DNA of 64,000 nucleotides, from the NCBI GenBank assembly GCA_016169945.1, contig JADLSH010000113.1, positions 2,375,001 through 2,439,000 of the forward strand, written 5' to 3'. The translations under genes and the position numbers were made by a program. How positions within the stretch are numbered: the first letter of the stretch is position 1; each line of letters opens with the position of its first letter. Origin of the DNA: Trachythela sp. YZ-2020 (Eukaryota; Cnidaria; Anthozoa; Malacalcyonacea; Clavulariidae). Under the pieces are notes generated by a model that was not told the DNA's origin, ran no database searches, and saw nothing but the letters and a program-made list of their open reading frames with translations. This document shows, piece by piece, positions 23,301 to 35,096 of this stretch.

Positions 23301-26300
23301 AACTAAGTTGTAACAATGTTTCATTGTGTAACTAAGTTGTAACAATGTTTCATTGTGTTACTAAGTTGTGACAATGTTTCATTGTGTTACTAAGCTGTAA
23401 CAATGTTTCATTGCGTTACTAAGTTGTAACAATGTTTCATTGTGTTACTAAGTTGTAACAATGTTTTATTGTGTAACTAAGTTGTAACAATGTTTCATTG
23501 TGTAACTAAGCTGTAACAATGTTTCATTGTGTTACTAAGCTGTAACAATGTTTCATTGTGTAACTAAGTTGTAACAATGTTTCATTGTGTTACTAAGTTG
23601 TAACAATGTTTCATTGTGTAACTAAGTTGTAACAATGTTTCATTGTGTAACTAAGTTGTAACAATGTTTCATTGTGTAACTAAGCTGTAACAATGTTTCA
23701 TTGTGTTACTAAGTTGTAACAATGTTTCATTGTGTAACTAAGTTGTAACAATGTTTCATTGTGTAACTAAGTTGTAACAATGTTTCATTGTGTAACTAAG
23801 TTGTAACAATGTTTCATTGTGTAACTAAGTTGTAACAATGTTTCATTGTGTAACTAAGCTGTAACAATGTTTCATTGTGTTACTAAGTTGTAACAATGTT
23901 TCATTGTGTAACTAAGTTGTAACAATGTTTCATTGTGTAACTAAGTTGTAACAATGTTTCATTGTGTTACTAAGTTGTGACAATGTTTCATTGTGTTACT
24001 AAGCTGTAACAATGTTTCATTGCGTTACTAAGTTGTAACAATGTTTCATTGTGTTACTAAGTTGTAACAATGTTTTATTGTGTAACTAAGTTGTAACAAT
24101 GTTTCATTGTGTAACTAAGCTGTAACAATGTTTCATTGTGTTACTAAGTTGTAACAATGTTTCATTGTGTGACTAAGTTGTAACAATGTTTCATTGTGTG
24201 ACTAAGTTGTAACAATGTTTCATTGTGTTACTAAGCTGTAACAATGTTTCATTGTGTAACTAAGTTGTAACAATGTTTCATTGTGTTACTAAGCTGTAAC
24301 AATGTTTCATTGTGTTACTAAGTTGTAACAATGTTTCATTGTGTTACTAAGCTGTAACAATGTTTCATTGTGTTACTAAGTTGTAACAATGTTTCATTGT
24401 GTTACTAAGCTGTAACAATGTTTCATTGTGTAACTAAGTTGTAACAATGTTTCATTGTGTTACTAAGTTGTAACAATGTTTCATTGTGTTACTAAGTTGT
24501 AACAATGTTTCATTGTGTTACTAAGTTGTAACAATGTTTTATTGTGTTACTAAGTTGTAACAATGTTTCATTGTGTTACTAAGCTGTAACAATGTTTCAT
24601 TGTGTAACTAAGTTGTAACAATGTTTCATTGTGTGACTAAGTTGTAACAATGTTTCATTGTGTTACTAAGCTGTAACAATGCTTCATTGTGTAACTAAGT
24701 TGTAACAATGTTTCATTGTGTTACTAAGCTGTAACAATGTTTCATTGTGTTACTAAGTTGTAACAATGTTTCATTGCGTTACTAAGTTGTAACAATGTTT
24801 CATTGTGTTACTAAGTTGTAACAATGTTTCATTGTGTTACTAAGTTGTAACAATGTTTCATTGTGTAACTAAGTTGTAACAATGTTTCATTGTGTAACTA
24901 AGTTGTAACAATGTTTTATTGTGTTACTAAGTTGTAACAATGTTTTATTGTGTTACTAAGTTGTAACAATGTTTCATTGTGTAACTAAGTTGTAACAATG
25001 TTTCATTGTTTAACTAAGTTGTAACAATGTTTCATTGTGTAACTAAGTTGTAACAATGTTTCATTGTGTAACTAAGTTGTAACAATGTTTCATTGTGTTA
25101 CTAAGTTGTAACAATGTTTCATTGTGTTACTAAGTTGTAACAATGTTTCATTGTGTAACTAAGTTGTAACAATGTTTCATTGTGTAACTAAGTTGTAACA
25201 ATGTTTCATTGTGTAACTAAGTTGTAACAATGTTTCATTGTGTTACTAAGTTGTAACAATGTTTCATTGTGTTACTAAGTTGTAACAATGTTTCATTGTG
25301 TTACTAAGCTGTAACAATGTTTCATTGTGTTACTAAGTTGTAACAATGTTTCATTGTGTTACTAAGCTGTAACAATGTTTCATTGTGTAACTAAGTTGTA
25401 ACAATGTTTCATTGTGTTACTAAGTTGTAACAATGTTTCATTGTGTTACTAAGTTGTAACAATGTTTCATTGTGTTACTAAGTTGTAACAATGTTTTATT
25501 GTGTTACTAAGTTGTAACAATGTTTCATTGTGTTACTAAGCTGTAACAATGTTTCATTGTGTAACTAAGTTGTAACAATGTTTCATTGTGTGACTAAGTT
25601 GTAACAATGTTTCATTGTGTTACTAAGCTGTAACAATGCTTCATTGTGTAACTAAGTTGTAACAATGTTTCATTGTGTTACTAAGCTGTAACAATGTTTC
25701 ATTGTGTTACTAAGTTGTAACAATGTTTCATTGTGTTACTAAGTTGTAACAATGTTTCATTGTGTTACTAAGTTGTAACAATGTTTTATTGTGTTACTAA
25801 GTTGTAACAATGTTTCATTGTGTAACTAAGCTGTAACAATGTTTCATTGTGTTACTAAGTTGTAACAATGTTTCATTGTGTAACTAAGTTGTAACAATGT
25901 TTCATTGTGTAACTAAGTTGTAACAATGTTTCATTGTGTTACTAAGTTGTAACAATGTTTCATTGTGTTACTAAGTTGTAACAATGTTTCATTGTGTAAC
26001 TAAGTTGTAACAATGTTTCATTGTGTTACTAAGCTGTAACAATGTTTCATTGTGTTACTAAGTTGTAACAATGTTTCATTGTGTAACTAAGTTGTAACAA
26101 TGTTTCATTGTGTTACTAAGCTGTAACAATGTTTCATTGTGTTACTAAGCTGTAACAATGTTTCATTGTGTTACTAAGCTGTAACAATGTTTCATTGTGT
26201 TACTAAGTTGTAACAATGTTTCATTGTGTAACTAAGTTGTAACAATGTTTCATTGTGTAACTAAGTTGTAACAATGTTTCATTGTGTAACTAAGTTGTAA

Positions 26301-29300
26301 CAATGTTTCATTGTGTTACTAAGTTGTAACAATGTTTCATTGTGTTACTAAGCTGTAACAATGTTTCATTGTGTTACTAAGCTGTAACAATGTTTCATTG
26401 TGTAACTAAGTTGTAACAATGTTTCATTGTGTAACTAAGTTGTAACAATGTTTCATTGTGTTACTAAGCTGTAACAATGTTTCATTGTGTTACTAAGCTG
26501 TAACAATGTTTCATTGTGTAACTAAGTTGTAACAATGTTTCATTGTGTAACTAAGTTGTAACAATGTTTCATTGTGTTACTAAGTTGTAACAATGTTTCA
26601 TTGTGTAACTAAGTTGTAACAATGTTTCATTGTGTTACTAAGTTGTAACAATGTTTCATTGTGTTACTAAGCTGTAACAATGTTTCATTGTGTTACTAAG
26701 TTGTAACAATGTTTCATTGTGTAACTAAGTTGTAACAATGTTTCATTGTGTTACTAAGTTGTAACAATGTTTCATTGTGTTACTAAGCTGTAACAATGTT
26801 TCATTGTGTTACTAAGCTGTAACAATGTTTTATTGTGTAACTAAGTTGTAGCAATGTTTCATTGTGTAACTAAGCTGTAACAATGTTTCATTGTGTAACT
26901 AAGTTGTAACAATGTTTCATTGTGTAACTAAGTTGTAACAATGTTTCATTGTGTAACTAAGCTGTAACAATGTTTCATTGTGTTACTAAGTTGTAACAAT
27001 GTTTCATTGTGTTACTAAGCTGTAACAATGTTTTATTGTGTAACTAAGTTGTAACAATGTTTCATTGTGTAACTAAGTTGTAACAATGTTTCATTGTGTT
27101 ACTAAGTTGTAACAATGTTTCATTGTGTTACTAAGCTGTAACAATGTTTCATTGTGTTACTAAGTTGTAACAATGTTTCATTGTGTAACTAAGTTGTAAC
27201 AATGTTTCATTGTGTTACTAAGTTGTAACAATGTTTCATTGTGTTACTAAGCTGTAACAATGTTTCATTGTGTTACTAAGCTGTAACAATGTTTTATTGT
27301 GTAACTAAGTTGTAGCAATGTTTCATTGTGTAACTAAGCTGTAACAATGTTTCATTGTGTAACTAAGTTGTAACAATGTTTCATTGTGTAACTAAGTTGT
27401 AACAATGTTTCATTGTGTAACTAAGCTGTAACAATGTTTCATTGTGTTACTAAGTTGTAACAATGTTTCATTGTGTTACTAAGCTGTAACAATGTTTTAT
27501 TGTGTAACTAAGTTGTAACAATGTTTCATTGTGTAACTAAGCTGTAACAATGTTTCATTGTGTAACTAAGTTGTAACAATGTTTCATTGTGTTACTAAGT
27601 TGTAACAATGTTTCATTGTGTTACTAAGCTGTAACAATGTTTCATTGTGTTACTAAGTTGTAACAATGTTTCATTGTGTAACTAAGTTGTAACAATGTTT
27701 CATTGTGTAACTAAGTTGTAACAATGTTTCATTGTGTTACTAAGTTGTAACAATGTTTCATTGTGTAACTAAGCTGTAACAATGTTTCATTGTGTAACTA
27801 AGTTGTAACAATGTTTTATTGTGTTACTAAGTTGTAACAATGTTTCATTGTGTTACTAAGTTGTAACAATGTTTTATTGTGTTACTAAGTTGTAACAATG
27901 TTTCATTGTGTTACTAAGTTGTAACAATGTTTCATTGTGTTACTAAGTTGTAACAATGTTTCATTGTGTTACTAAGTTGTAACAATGTTTTATTGTGTAA
28001 CTAAGCTGTAACAATGTTTCATTGCGTTACTAAACTGCAGACTCCTACTAACTTCCAGACGAAGGGCCTTCGCTCGAAACGTCGAAGTTCTCATTGTATT
28101 TTTCAGGTAGTTTTACACCACAGTCAACCGCCGTATAAGCTGTAAGCTGTAATAAATGATATTTCATTTTTATGGCAAAGTAAAACTTAAAAGTAGTTAC
28201 TACCTCATCTTTTAGTTCTGGTGTGCTGGAAGTATCTGTAAATTAATGATTAGATAACATTAAGTAAATGATTGTTCTCTTTACTGAAATTCTTTACTGC
28301 AATTATCTAGCCACAAAGGCATTAGCTTCCTAATGCCAACACAATCTCTTGCTTCACTTTGCCTAATCCAGCAATTGTTTAAAAGTTCATACCTGTTGTA
28401 CTATATTCGTCTGTACTTTCCAGCAAATTATATTCTTCTTCTTGCAATTTTCTTAGATCTTGATATATGTACACAACATCTTAGAAAAGAATATCAAACA
28501 GTATTTTAAATCTTTGTTCTAAAGGTAAATTTTATCAGTGGCTGTGGTGTGAGCTTAGTCAGGTTGCTTAAGTACGAAGATCATTACTAGGCCAGATTAT
28601 ATGGCAAAATATTCATATCACCTAGGCGAGATTCCTGCTGTCCCTGCCGGGATCTTGGCAAGGCAAGTTACCCTGCAGTTGTGCTTGGGAAAACCATCAA
28701 TAGCTGTAAACCTATAATAGCTGAGATCTCACCATTGCCAAGTAACTAGGCTAGCTGGGTAACAAGCCCCCATATACAGTAACAATACCCTGAATGTTTT
28801 GGCAATCTAATGTGGCTGGTCTTGACATGATAACCTCCCAATGCGGAAACAAGTTAAGTCACAGCAACATAAGAGATCATCTATAATTATCAACATTTTC
28901 ACAAGCGTGTAGAGAGTACTCCTTTTCCCGACCTCTTCCCCCCTCTCAGAGCGCACTCTTAAAGGTTGAACCTTGGAAATGATGATGAGTTTATGGTTCA
29001 AACATGTTAAGTTGTTCAATGGTCTGATTAAGTCTTATCCCAGGCCAATGTAAAGAGGCAAATATGTGAATTGGACAATATGGTCTCAAGCACTGGCTAC
29101 AGATTCCACCTCAAATCTTAATTCTCTCTTTTCAAGCATAAATACCCTGGCAACATCATTGTTAGTGCAATTCATAATCGTCTTTTGAGAATAACCCCTA
29201 ACTGTATGGCATGTCCTTTGAACAACGTTTTGTTTTAGTTTAAGTTTTGTTTTAGTTTAAGGGTAGCACGGGTGGCGGAAGCGGTTAGCGCGCTTACCAC

Positions 29301-32300
29301 TGAGTTGAGCCTGTTTCACAACAGGTCGAGGTCACTGTTGGTACTCGCATGAGATCGGCAGTGTGCTCAAATAACTCATGTAAGTTGAGATTCTCTCCTG
29401 TGCTTCGAGGGTTTTCCCCGGGTACTCCGGTTTCCTCCCTCTAATACTAACCCTTAGGAACTAACAATGGGGCCACAGTAATTGGCTGACGCTGTTGTGG
29501 ACTCCCTGCCATTGAGGCGAAGTTGAATAAAAAAATTTCATACCCTCAGTTGGCTGGTTTTGTCTTTTCACAAGCTGTATTTGGTCACTGTGATTAAGTT
29601 CCACTTTCTATAATAAATTGGAAATTTTTACTATATGATAAGATGGTCATTGTGGGTATAAATTTTAGTCTAGATCCTTGATGTTACTTTGAATGGAGCT
29701 TTTGTAATTGAGCGAAGGCCCTTCAAAACATCGAAGTTCTTATTGTATTTTTCAGGTAGAATGATCCAAAAGACACGCAGTATTTCATATCGACAATAAT
29801 TGCACTGGCACCACACGTTTGATGGGCTTTTGTAATTGTCTCGAACGTGCGGTGCCAGTGTGGGTAGAGTATAGCAAATACGGCGGTTGACTGTTGTGTA
29901 AAACGTGCACATACTAATTGGGGAAAGCAGCGTTTTGTCTACCATGCGGTCAAGGATTGGAACAATCTGGACCTGGAAAAAAGACTTTGGTCTTATATTT
30001 TTATCTATCTGTGTATCTATATATAGGTTAATATAGTACAATATGTATATCTACGTTTTATCGTAGGACCTTCCTGAAAACCACCTATTTGGTGAGTGGA
30101 GCTTTCCTACTCAAACATTGTTATAAAAAATACCTGAAAAATACAATGAGCACTTCGATGTTTCGAGCGCAGGCCCTTCGTCTGGCCTTCGAAGCATTTT
30201 TCAGGTAGTTTTACACAACAGTCAACCGCCGTATTTTGTAATTGTCATTCAGCTACTGTTTTCCTAATGCACTCCCTTTTTTCTATTTAACACAGTCTAA
30301 CACCAAACATTTCATAAACAAACCATAACTCGTGGAGCCTGGGACACAAACTACCAATCGGTGGTTTACCAGTGGCGGAAGGACTGTACACTGAAGGACT
30401 GGGGTGGGGGGGACTGTACACTTTTTCCATCCAAATATTTCTTGGTTAGTAAGTTTCTGCTTTTTAAAGCATACAAATCAAATAATATACCCTTAATTTA
30501 GAGGATAACTGTGTATTTTATTTGATCGGGCATGTTCCACTGGCGCCACATGATTCTGAAGTAATTGGCATGTAACTCCAGAATTTAACTAAGATTTGAT
30601 GTTTTGAAGCGCATATTTTGAATTTGGAGTTAGCCCCTTAGACTATGGAGGTAGCGTCACTCCATGGCCCTCTAACTTCTGCAACCATGCATAAAATAGA
30701 CAATTCATCAGAAGTTTTTACTTGGAAAAGGCTAAAAACAGCCAATTTTGAATACAACTGGGGGGGTTCATCGAAAATTTAGAAGGCTTTGTCAGAAATT
30801 TGCCCCCCGGAAAGAGTAATATTCTGCCACTCCGAAGTTAGTCACTAATTTACAATTATCTAGCAGAAACTTTATACTCACTTTGTTCTTCTTCAATTTT
30901 CTTCCATTGACAAATGTCCCATTTGTGCTGTGACAACAAGAGAATCAGTTAAGACCATGTTTACATGAGGCAATTATTCAATGGTGAACATTACATTGCA
31001 TTCAATATTGCTTTGTGTAATACACCTAGAGTTTGAAACTGATGTGACAATGAAAAATTGATTACACTCCCCAATGGTACAGTACTTGCATCATGTTTTT
31101 CGGCTTGTGTTTGCAGGGCGCGAAATAACGGCCGGTCAACAGACAATGTCCGGCCAAAATGAGCAGTTGTCTGGTCAAATTCTCGCATGACCGGTCATTT
31201 TGACCGGCTACTTTTTAAAGTTTACATGTAATTCAGTTGCTAAATAAAGCGAACGAGCAAACTATTTTCATGCAATTTTCTCATGGATTAAGTTTCGAAG
31301 TTGCTGACAAGTGAAAATAGCCGGCATGCAGTGGCTGCAACTGTCAAAACTTATGTTCTTTGTTAATTTCGTCTGATGTTGCGTTTACTTTGAATAATAT
31401 TTACTGTACGGACTTTAAAATAAAACTCAGAAGTGATTCTTGACTTCTACAGACATTTCTCTAGTTACATTATAAATATTAAGTATTTTACATTTAAGGG
31501 GACTTTGTCAGGCTTTAGTTTAGCTGAATAATTTGACCGGCCAGAAATGCGGGATGTCCAAGCTAACGTTGGTTTGGTCGGTCACCTTGACCAGCAACAC
31601 TCCAGCCGTTATTTCTCGCCCTGGTTTGTAATCCCATAATGATCAGTTGTTCATGATTTATCTATTACTTGACATGTTAAATCCAATTTTAGAACCAAGG
31701 TTGGAGAGACCCAATCACGGGCCCAGGGCAGGTTGGGGAAAGGCCTTGTGGCTGAACTAGTCCTGCCTCAGCCTTTTTGTAGGCAGTTTGGTTCGCTACC
31801 TTTCCAGGCACCTTGAAAAAAACTGGGCCCTGGGTATTTTGCCCTCTCTACCCCCCCCCCCCCTCCCTCCCCTCTCATCAACCTTGTTAGAACCCAAACT
31901 AACCACACTGGCGAACAGAAGGAGGACTCTGCAGTGCACAAAGGTACAATATTTTAACCCATTACAGTAACTTGCAATGTGCCCAGATGCACCCTACTTT
32001 AGTATTTTACTCTGTCTAACGCCAAAAGATTTTACTCGTCAGTGGTAGGCTATTGCCAGTTAATGGGTTAACAAAACTATCTGCCAGTGTCTCTTGTTAA
32101 CCCATTAGCTTGCAATGCGCCCAGATGCACCCTATTTTAGTATTTTACTCTGTCTAATGCCAGACAGAGGTAGAGATAGGGTACTGCCAGTTAATGGGTT
32201 AAAGTCAAATGAGCAGTTGTTTGCCCTAAGGGGGCATGGAATTGATATGTTAGATTGACTGGCTCATAAATATACAAAATCTGCAACAATCACAGCATTA

Positions 32301-34655
32301 ATTTTAAACACTAAATTGCATTTTCACTCGATGGTACTTTCTGCATGAGGACCTTACAGTTGCATTTTTCGCAGCCGTTCCCGGTTTCGTAGCCGCAGCC
32401 GTTCCTGTTAAGGTTTCAAAGTTGTATATATTTATCACTCGTAATTCCATCAACAAACAACCTTCAACTGAATTAGTTAGCTTACCTATTGTCGGTCAAC
32501 CATATTTTGCCATTTTCATCTCGAGATAATGTGCAGTGACATCCTGAGATGTACTTATTGCTCAGAAAGCTCACATCACAACCTTGAAAACAGTACAATT
32601 TATATCTAATCATAGTTAATAGAGAGAAGTACAATGAAACTCATTATCTCTGTTGGGTTAGGTCTATGCAAAAATGTAGTTCCTCATCGTCACGTGTGTA
32701 TTGTATTTTCACCTAAACAACCAATAACCATATCAAAACTGGGCAATTGTTTAAGTTACTGATGGGTAAATAAACCAAAACATTGCTATTGGTTGTTTGT
32801 GTGAAAATACAATACACACGTGATAATGAAAGACTACATTTTTGCATAAACCAGGAAAATAACATAGATTATAATTATTGTACTTTAATGAAGCTTCCAA
32901 AACAGCCCTCTCTATTAACTATGATCTAATTGACAGGTCAATCCTAACCCTACCATAGACTGAGGTTAGGTGACCCTAGTAAAAGCTGGGTTACCCTTCC
33001 AAAAGGGTAAAAAATACCATGTGTCTACATGAGATAGGATCAGGTCTTGAAATAGCAGGATACATTACTACCATTTGCAAGCAACCGTCAACTGCAAACG
33101 TTTTTCCACATTTCAAACGCACACGTTTGGAGCTATTTTTATATACGTTTGTAGGTCCCGCCCATGTTGTTTTATAAACGTAAGAGCTAGGTTTTGAAGC
33201 AAATATAACGTGTTTTAGCTATGTTTTGATGATCGTAACTATGTCCGTATAAAACTTTCACTCGTTTTACTCGATGTAAAATCGATAAACAAAACATCTA
33301 AAACCTAGCTCTCAAACGTGTGCATTTGAAAAGTAAACAAACGTAGAAAAATGTTTGCAGTTGACGGTTGCTTGCAAATGGTAGTATCATGTTTTTGCTT
33401 GGACACAATTCATTTTGGCCGGTCAAATATAGCAAAACTATAAACTAACCATAAACTAACCCTTGTAATAGTCTCATCTATTTAAACTTACTTAAAATGG
33501 TAGCTCTTTTAAAGGGTGGTTTGTGCATTAACAGTATATTACCAAAACCGCAGTATGCTTCCTGTCGCCCGAAATAACGTGCTTTGTTTTCGTGTCAAAA
33601 CATTCAGGAATGCAACTACATTCCTAACATTGTGAAATCGACATCTTGGAAATGGTGACATCTGATTGGTCTGTGGGATATTGTGCTGATATTAGCTAAT
33701 AATAGTTTGACCAGTAATAGATGTAGTCACATTCCTGAATGTTTTGACACGAAAACAAGGCACATTATTTCGGGCAACAGGAAGCATCCGTGGTTTTGGT
33801 AATACACAAAATCTCTTACTACTAAAACTATTTAAGAATTGAGTGCCAAACAACATAACTGGCAATCCAAGGACTTGTTCAGTCAATACTCAATCTTGAC
33901 CAGACAATGTTCATTGACCGGCCGTTATTTCAAGCCCTGGGTAGGATTATTACCCTACTGACAGAGCTATCATGCCCCAGTACTGGTAGAGCAACCCAAT
34001 GCCCGTTTATTAAGCCTGGTCAAACGAGGATGAGAGTCAATGAGAGTTGCAATTATCAGTTATCACTCGCATTTGACCATCAACTCTCATGCACTATCAT
34101 GAACTCACGTCAACTTTGAGTTGATTTAAATTTTTATGAAAGTTGATGAGAGTTTTTGCACATTTGACAGGTACGTGTGGTAATATCCAGTCAACTCTCG
34201 TGCAACTATTGTTCTCGTTTGACCGGGACTTTAGTGACTAGGTAACCCATCTCAATTTATGCTGGCCTTGCTGGGCAATCCTAATTTCCATCACATGTAA
34301 ACAAGCCCCCATATATTACAAAAAATAACAAAATATAGCGGTCTATCTTTTGAAATATAGTGTACGATAGTATTCATTATCTGCGTAAGTTTCAACATTC
34401 TAGCAATTTTCAAAGGTAAAGTATAGCGTAGAAAACGTTCACTGTCCGGAAACTGGGCAACATGCTGTAAATATTTATCAAATAATTTCATCATCAAAAT
34501 CGCGCTATACCTAGAAAAATGATATAAAAACAAGCTGTTTATTACCAAAATAACTTACTGCTAGTTCTGCCAATGGATATCTTATCTTTCATTAAACGAA
34601 TGGGAGGTTTTGTCTCTGTACTACACGACAACTGTCCCCAAGCGACGTCCGCCAT
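8369..34655 (-). CDS. CHFR: CHFR E3 ubiquitin ligase (FHA-RING-Cys-rich), main copy
   Basis: Exons on the minus strand: 34655-34559, 32582-32486, 30927-30882, 29607-29544, 28479-28393, 28235-28204, 22612-22463, 22349-22327, 20876-20801, 20727-20649, 19645-19581, 19013-18847, 18129-18061 (tentative), 13913-13740, 13193-13110, 12596-12526, 11321-11234, 9742-9623, 8450-8369. Exons 1-12 and 14-19 each keep frame internally. Start is MADVAWGQLS. Exons 1-5 give the FHA domain (ISIGRTS, YISGCHCTLS, STNGTFVNG), which binds phosphothreonine. Exons 7-9 give the RING ([32 protein letters not shown]). Exon 11 has the diagnostic MDARNKITQDM. Exon 12 is an acidic linker after PTKKRK. Exons 14-19 give the Cys-rich domain (CLCCRKPMP, CGICQNFYC, CLDGIVLNNKYES, CYRCALKNLKEL) and the start of the PBZ finger (CHWGKNCRTQ). 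CHFR is a mitotic-checkpoint ligase and PBZ binds poly(ADP-ribose). One exon with the CRQC motif, between 14 and 18 kb, and the last exon, after 8369, were not found. The intron after exon 14 is GC-AG. Confidence 0.88.
8925..9290 (-). mobile_element. SINE family A copy in CHFR intron
   Basis: The tRNA-like head on the minus strand (9126-9053) reads GGACTCTGTAGCTCAGTGG with a B box GGTTCAATTCC. The body contains TTGCATTTTTCGCAGCCGTT and ends in an AT-rich tail. The expected U33 of a real tRNA is C and stems are imperfect, so I call it a SINE and not a tRNA gene. Other copies: 40555-40710, 59848-60005 and 62467-62600, with tail fragments at 32336-32440 and 51360-51480. Confidence 0.65.
9884..10949 (+). 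mobile_element. 5'-truncated CR1/jockey-like LINE
   Basis: The open frame at 9873-10745 (290 codons) matches the C-terminal third of a non-LTR reverse transcriptase ORF: thumb and connection segments with KISEWSTRNRMIINTDKTK, LLGVTLDKSLTYEAHI, YYNAVIKPTLMYGSVVW and LQKRAARIIL. The catalytic FADD box and endonuclease are missing. A 3' UTR, an AATAAA at 10918 and a tail of five-base TACAA repeats follow, as in CR1/L2-type elements. An uninterrupted copy of the flanking sequence at 44975-45120 shows the insertion site. It lies antisense in CHFR intron 17-18. Confidence 0.85.
11382..12435. repeat. 17-bp satellite array (ACCTCTCTAATACGGAC)
   Basis: About 60 copies of a 17-bp unit with scattered substitutions and a few shorter copies. 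It lies in the CHFR intron between exons 16 and 17. The reverse-complement array occurs at 51996-54168 and 56806-57272 in the secreted-protein gene. The unit resembles the subterminal part of pogo/Tigger-like termini (compare 35872-37157), which I suggest as its source. Confidence 0.9.
13230..13552 (+). mobile_element. LINE 3' end fragment
   Basis: The frame 13337-13552, with some coding signal upstream (LQYLNWKKLEDRR), resembles the extreme C-terminus of non-LTR reverse transcriptase ORFs (ARETRQKARGLLYYPKVNLE, FYRGCQTYNDF). It is only a remnant and lies within a CHFR intron just upstream of exon 15. Confidence 0.55.
14105..15790. repeat. 10-bp satellite array (CAACTCTCAT), within a GAGAGTTG MITE
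   Basis: The core 14196-15445 has roughly 125 copies of a 10-bp unit, with CGACTCTCAT and CAACTCCCAT variants. Since ten is not a multiple of three and no stop arises, all three plus frames stay open and give long spurious ORFs. The flanks carry sequence found in unexpanded relatives at 34020-34230, 37497-37665 and 51110-51345, beginning near GGTCAAACGAGGATGAGAGT. The array therefore looks like an expansion inside such an element. It lies in a CHFR intron. Confidence 0.85.
17311..17569. mobile_element. Foldback element next to the 16-bp array
   Basis: Arms of about 100 bp at 17311-17420 and 17467-17569 are inverted copies (TCCTCATCTTGATCAA / TTGATCAAGATGAGGA). The right arm runs straight into the 16-bp satellite. 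It is probably a MITE in a CHFR intron. Confidence 0.7.
17565..17997. repeat. 16-bp satellite array (CAAATATGACACATAC)
   Basis: About 27 copies, essentially identical to one another by eye, so the array is either recently expanded or kept uniform. Long minus-strand ORFs here are artefacts of the repeat. Confidence 0.9.
19205..19355. mobile_element. Harbinger-like MITE with TTA target duplication
   Basis: Inverted termini AGGCTCTTTTCCACTC / GAGTGGAAAAGAGCCT are flanked by TTA at 19202-19204 and 19356-19358. Copy 1 of the segmental duplication has the empty site with a single TTA near 613. Three-base TTA duplications are typical of PIF/Harbinger elements. Confidence 0.8.
19722..20575. repeat. 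16-bp satellite array (ACTGAATGACTGACCA) in a CHFR intron
   Basis: About 50 copies of two 16-bp variants (ending GACTGACCA or GACCAACCA) lie between the exons encoding the post-RING helix and the MDARNKITQDM segment. The same place in copy 1 (870-920) has only a short seed of the repeat. Minus-strand ORFs of 266-337 codons are spurious. Confidence 0.9.
21232..21983. mobile_element. Long foldback element inserted in duplication copy 2
   Basis: Termini ATAGGAAATGACC / GGTCATTTCCTAT. Inner arms of about 150 bp (21450-21602 and 21828-21983) are nearly perfect inverted copies. Copy 1 lacks it at about 1520-1530. It is non-coding; ORFs on both arms are mirror images. Confidence 0.75.
22730..28036. 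repeat. 29-bp minisatellite, about 180 copies
   Basis: The unit is GTAACAATGTTTCATTGTGT plus AACTAAGTT. Two diallelic positions (GTGTAAC/GTGTTAC and AGTTG/AGCTG) are shuffled along the array, and blocks of several units recur in the same order, suggesting block duplication. Each unit contains ACAAT-GTTTC-ATTGT, an inverted pair of SOX-type cores that can form a hairpin. It occupies nearly all of the CHFR intron between exons 6 and 7. Confidence 0.95.
29265..29535 (+). mobile_element. SINE family B copy
   Basis: Head GGTGGCGGAAGCGGTTAGCG, then a GGTCGAGGTCAC B-box-like part and the same body as 7665-7890 (GTGCTTCGAGGGTTTTCCCC). It lies just 3' of CHFR exon 4 on the plus strand. Confidence 0.6.
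31956..32210. mobile_element. Tandem pair of TTAACCCATTA MITEs
   Basis: Two near-identical copies, head to tail, separated by a few bases, with CCCATTA and TAATGGGTTAA ends. They lie in the CHFR intron between exons 2 and 3. A C-rich tract precedes them at 31850-31875. Confidence 0.6.
33069..33386. mobile_element. MITE with CTACCATTTGCAAGC termini
   Basis: Inverted termini CTACCATTTGCAAGC / GCTTGCAAATGGTAG, with the adjoining ACCGTCAACTGCAAACG also inverted. A relative lies at 35196-35447 in CHMP2B intron 1. Confidence 0.8.
33575..33805. mobile_element. Inverted repeat element in CHFR intron 1
   Basis: Arms with ACATTCAGGAATG / CATTCCTGAATGT and CGTGTCAAAA / TTTTGACACG form a foldback of about 230 bp. 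It is non-coding. Confidence 0.5.
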
Positions 34656-35096
34656 GTTTGTTTAATCCTTCTGTACGATATTTTCCGAGTAAAGAGCGAA
34701 AAGTTCCGATACGCCTGAGATTGCTAAAGGTACGTTCACACACAGCGATTTGTCGGGCCGATTTTAGGTTTTGCTGAATGTTAATGACGAATATTTTCAA
34801 GTTGATGATGCCGCCAGATGACGTTTGCCACGTATTTTTCAAATATCATTAACGTGCATCTGAAATCGGCCCGACAAATCGCTGTGTGTGAACGTACCTT
34901 TAGTAATTATATAGCTCAGTGGATTAGCACAAGTTCCTCCAGTAATAGTACAGCTCAGTGGATATAACCGAGAAGTAAACAAATATGGCCGCCCACAGGA
35001 GCCGAAAATAGCCAAATACATCATTGCTTTATCACCGTGACAAAATCGAACTCTGTAATCTTTTAGCAATACTTTGAAGAGTGTTTTAAAGAAAAT
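34656..35096. promoter_or_regulatory. Divergent CHFR / CHMP2B promoter region
   Basis: Only 441 bp separate the start codons of CHFR (minus, 34655) and CHMP2B (plus, 35097), so the two genes probably share a bidirectional promoter. No TATA box stands out. About 174 bp of the interval is a MITE (34728-34901). Confidence 0.6.
34728..34901. mobile_element. MITE in the shared promoter
   Basis: Inverted termini CTAAAGGTACGTTCACACAC / GTGTGTGAACGTACCTTTAG enclose a palindromic interior with CGATTTGTCGGGCCGATTT. A second copy starts at 63838 and is cut by the window end; a degraded one is at 7903-8012. Confidence 0.85.

Noticed and set aside
22730..28036. CRISPR-like array
   Set aside because: Units are directly adjacent with no unique spacers and the genome is eukaryotic.
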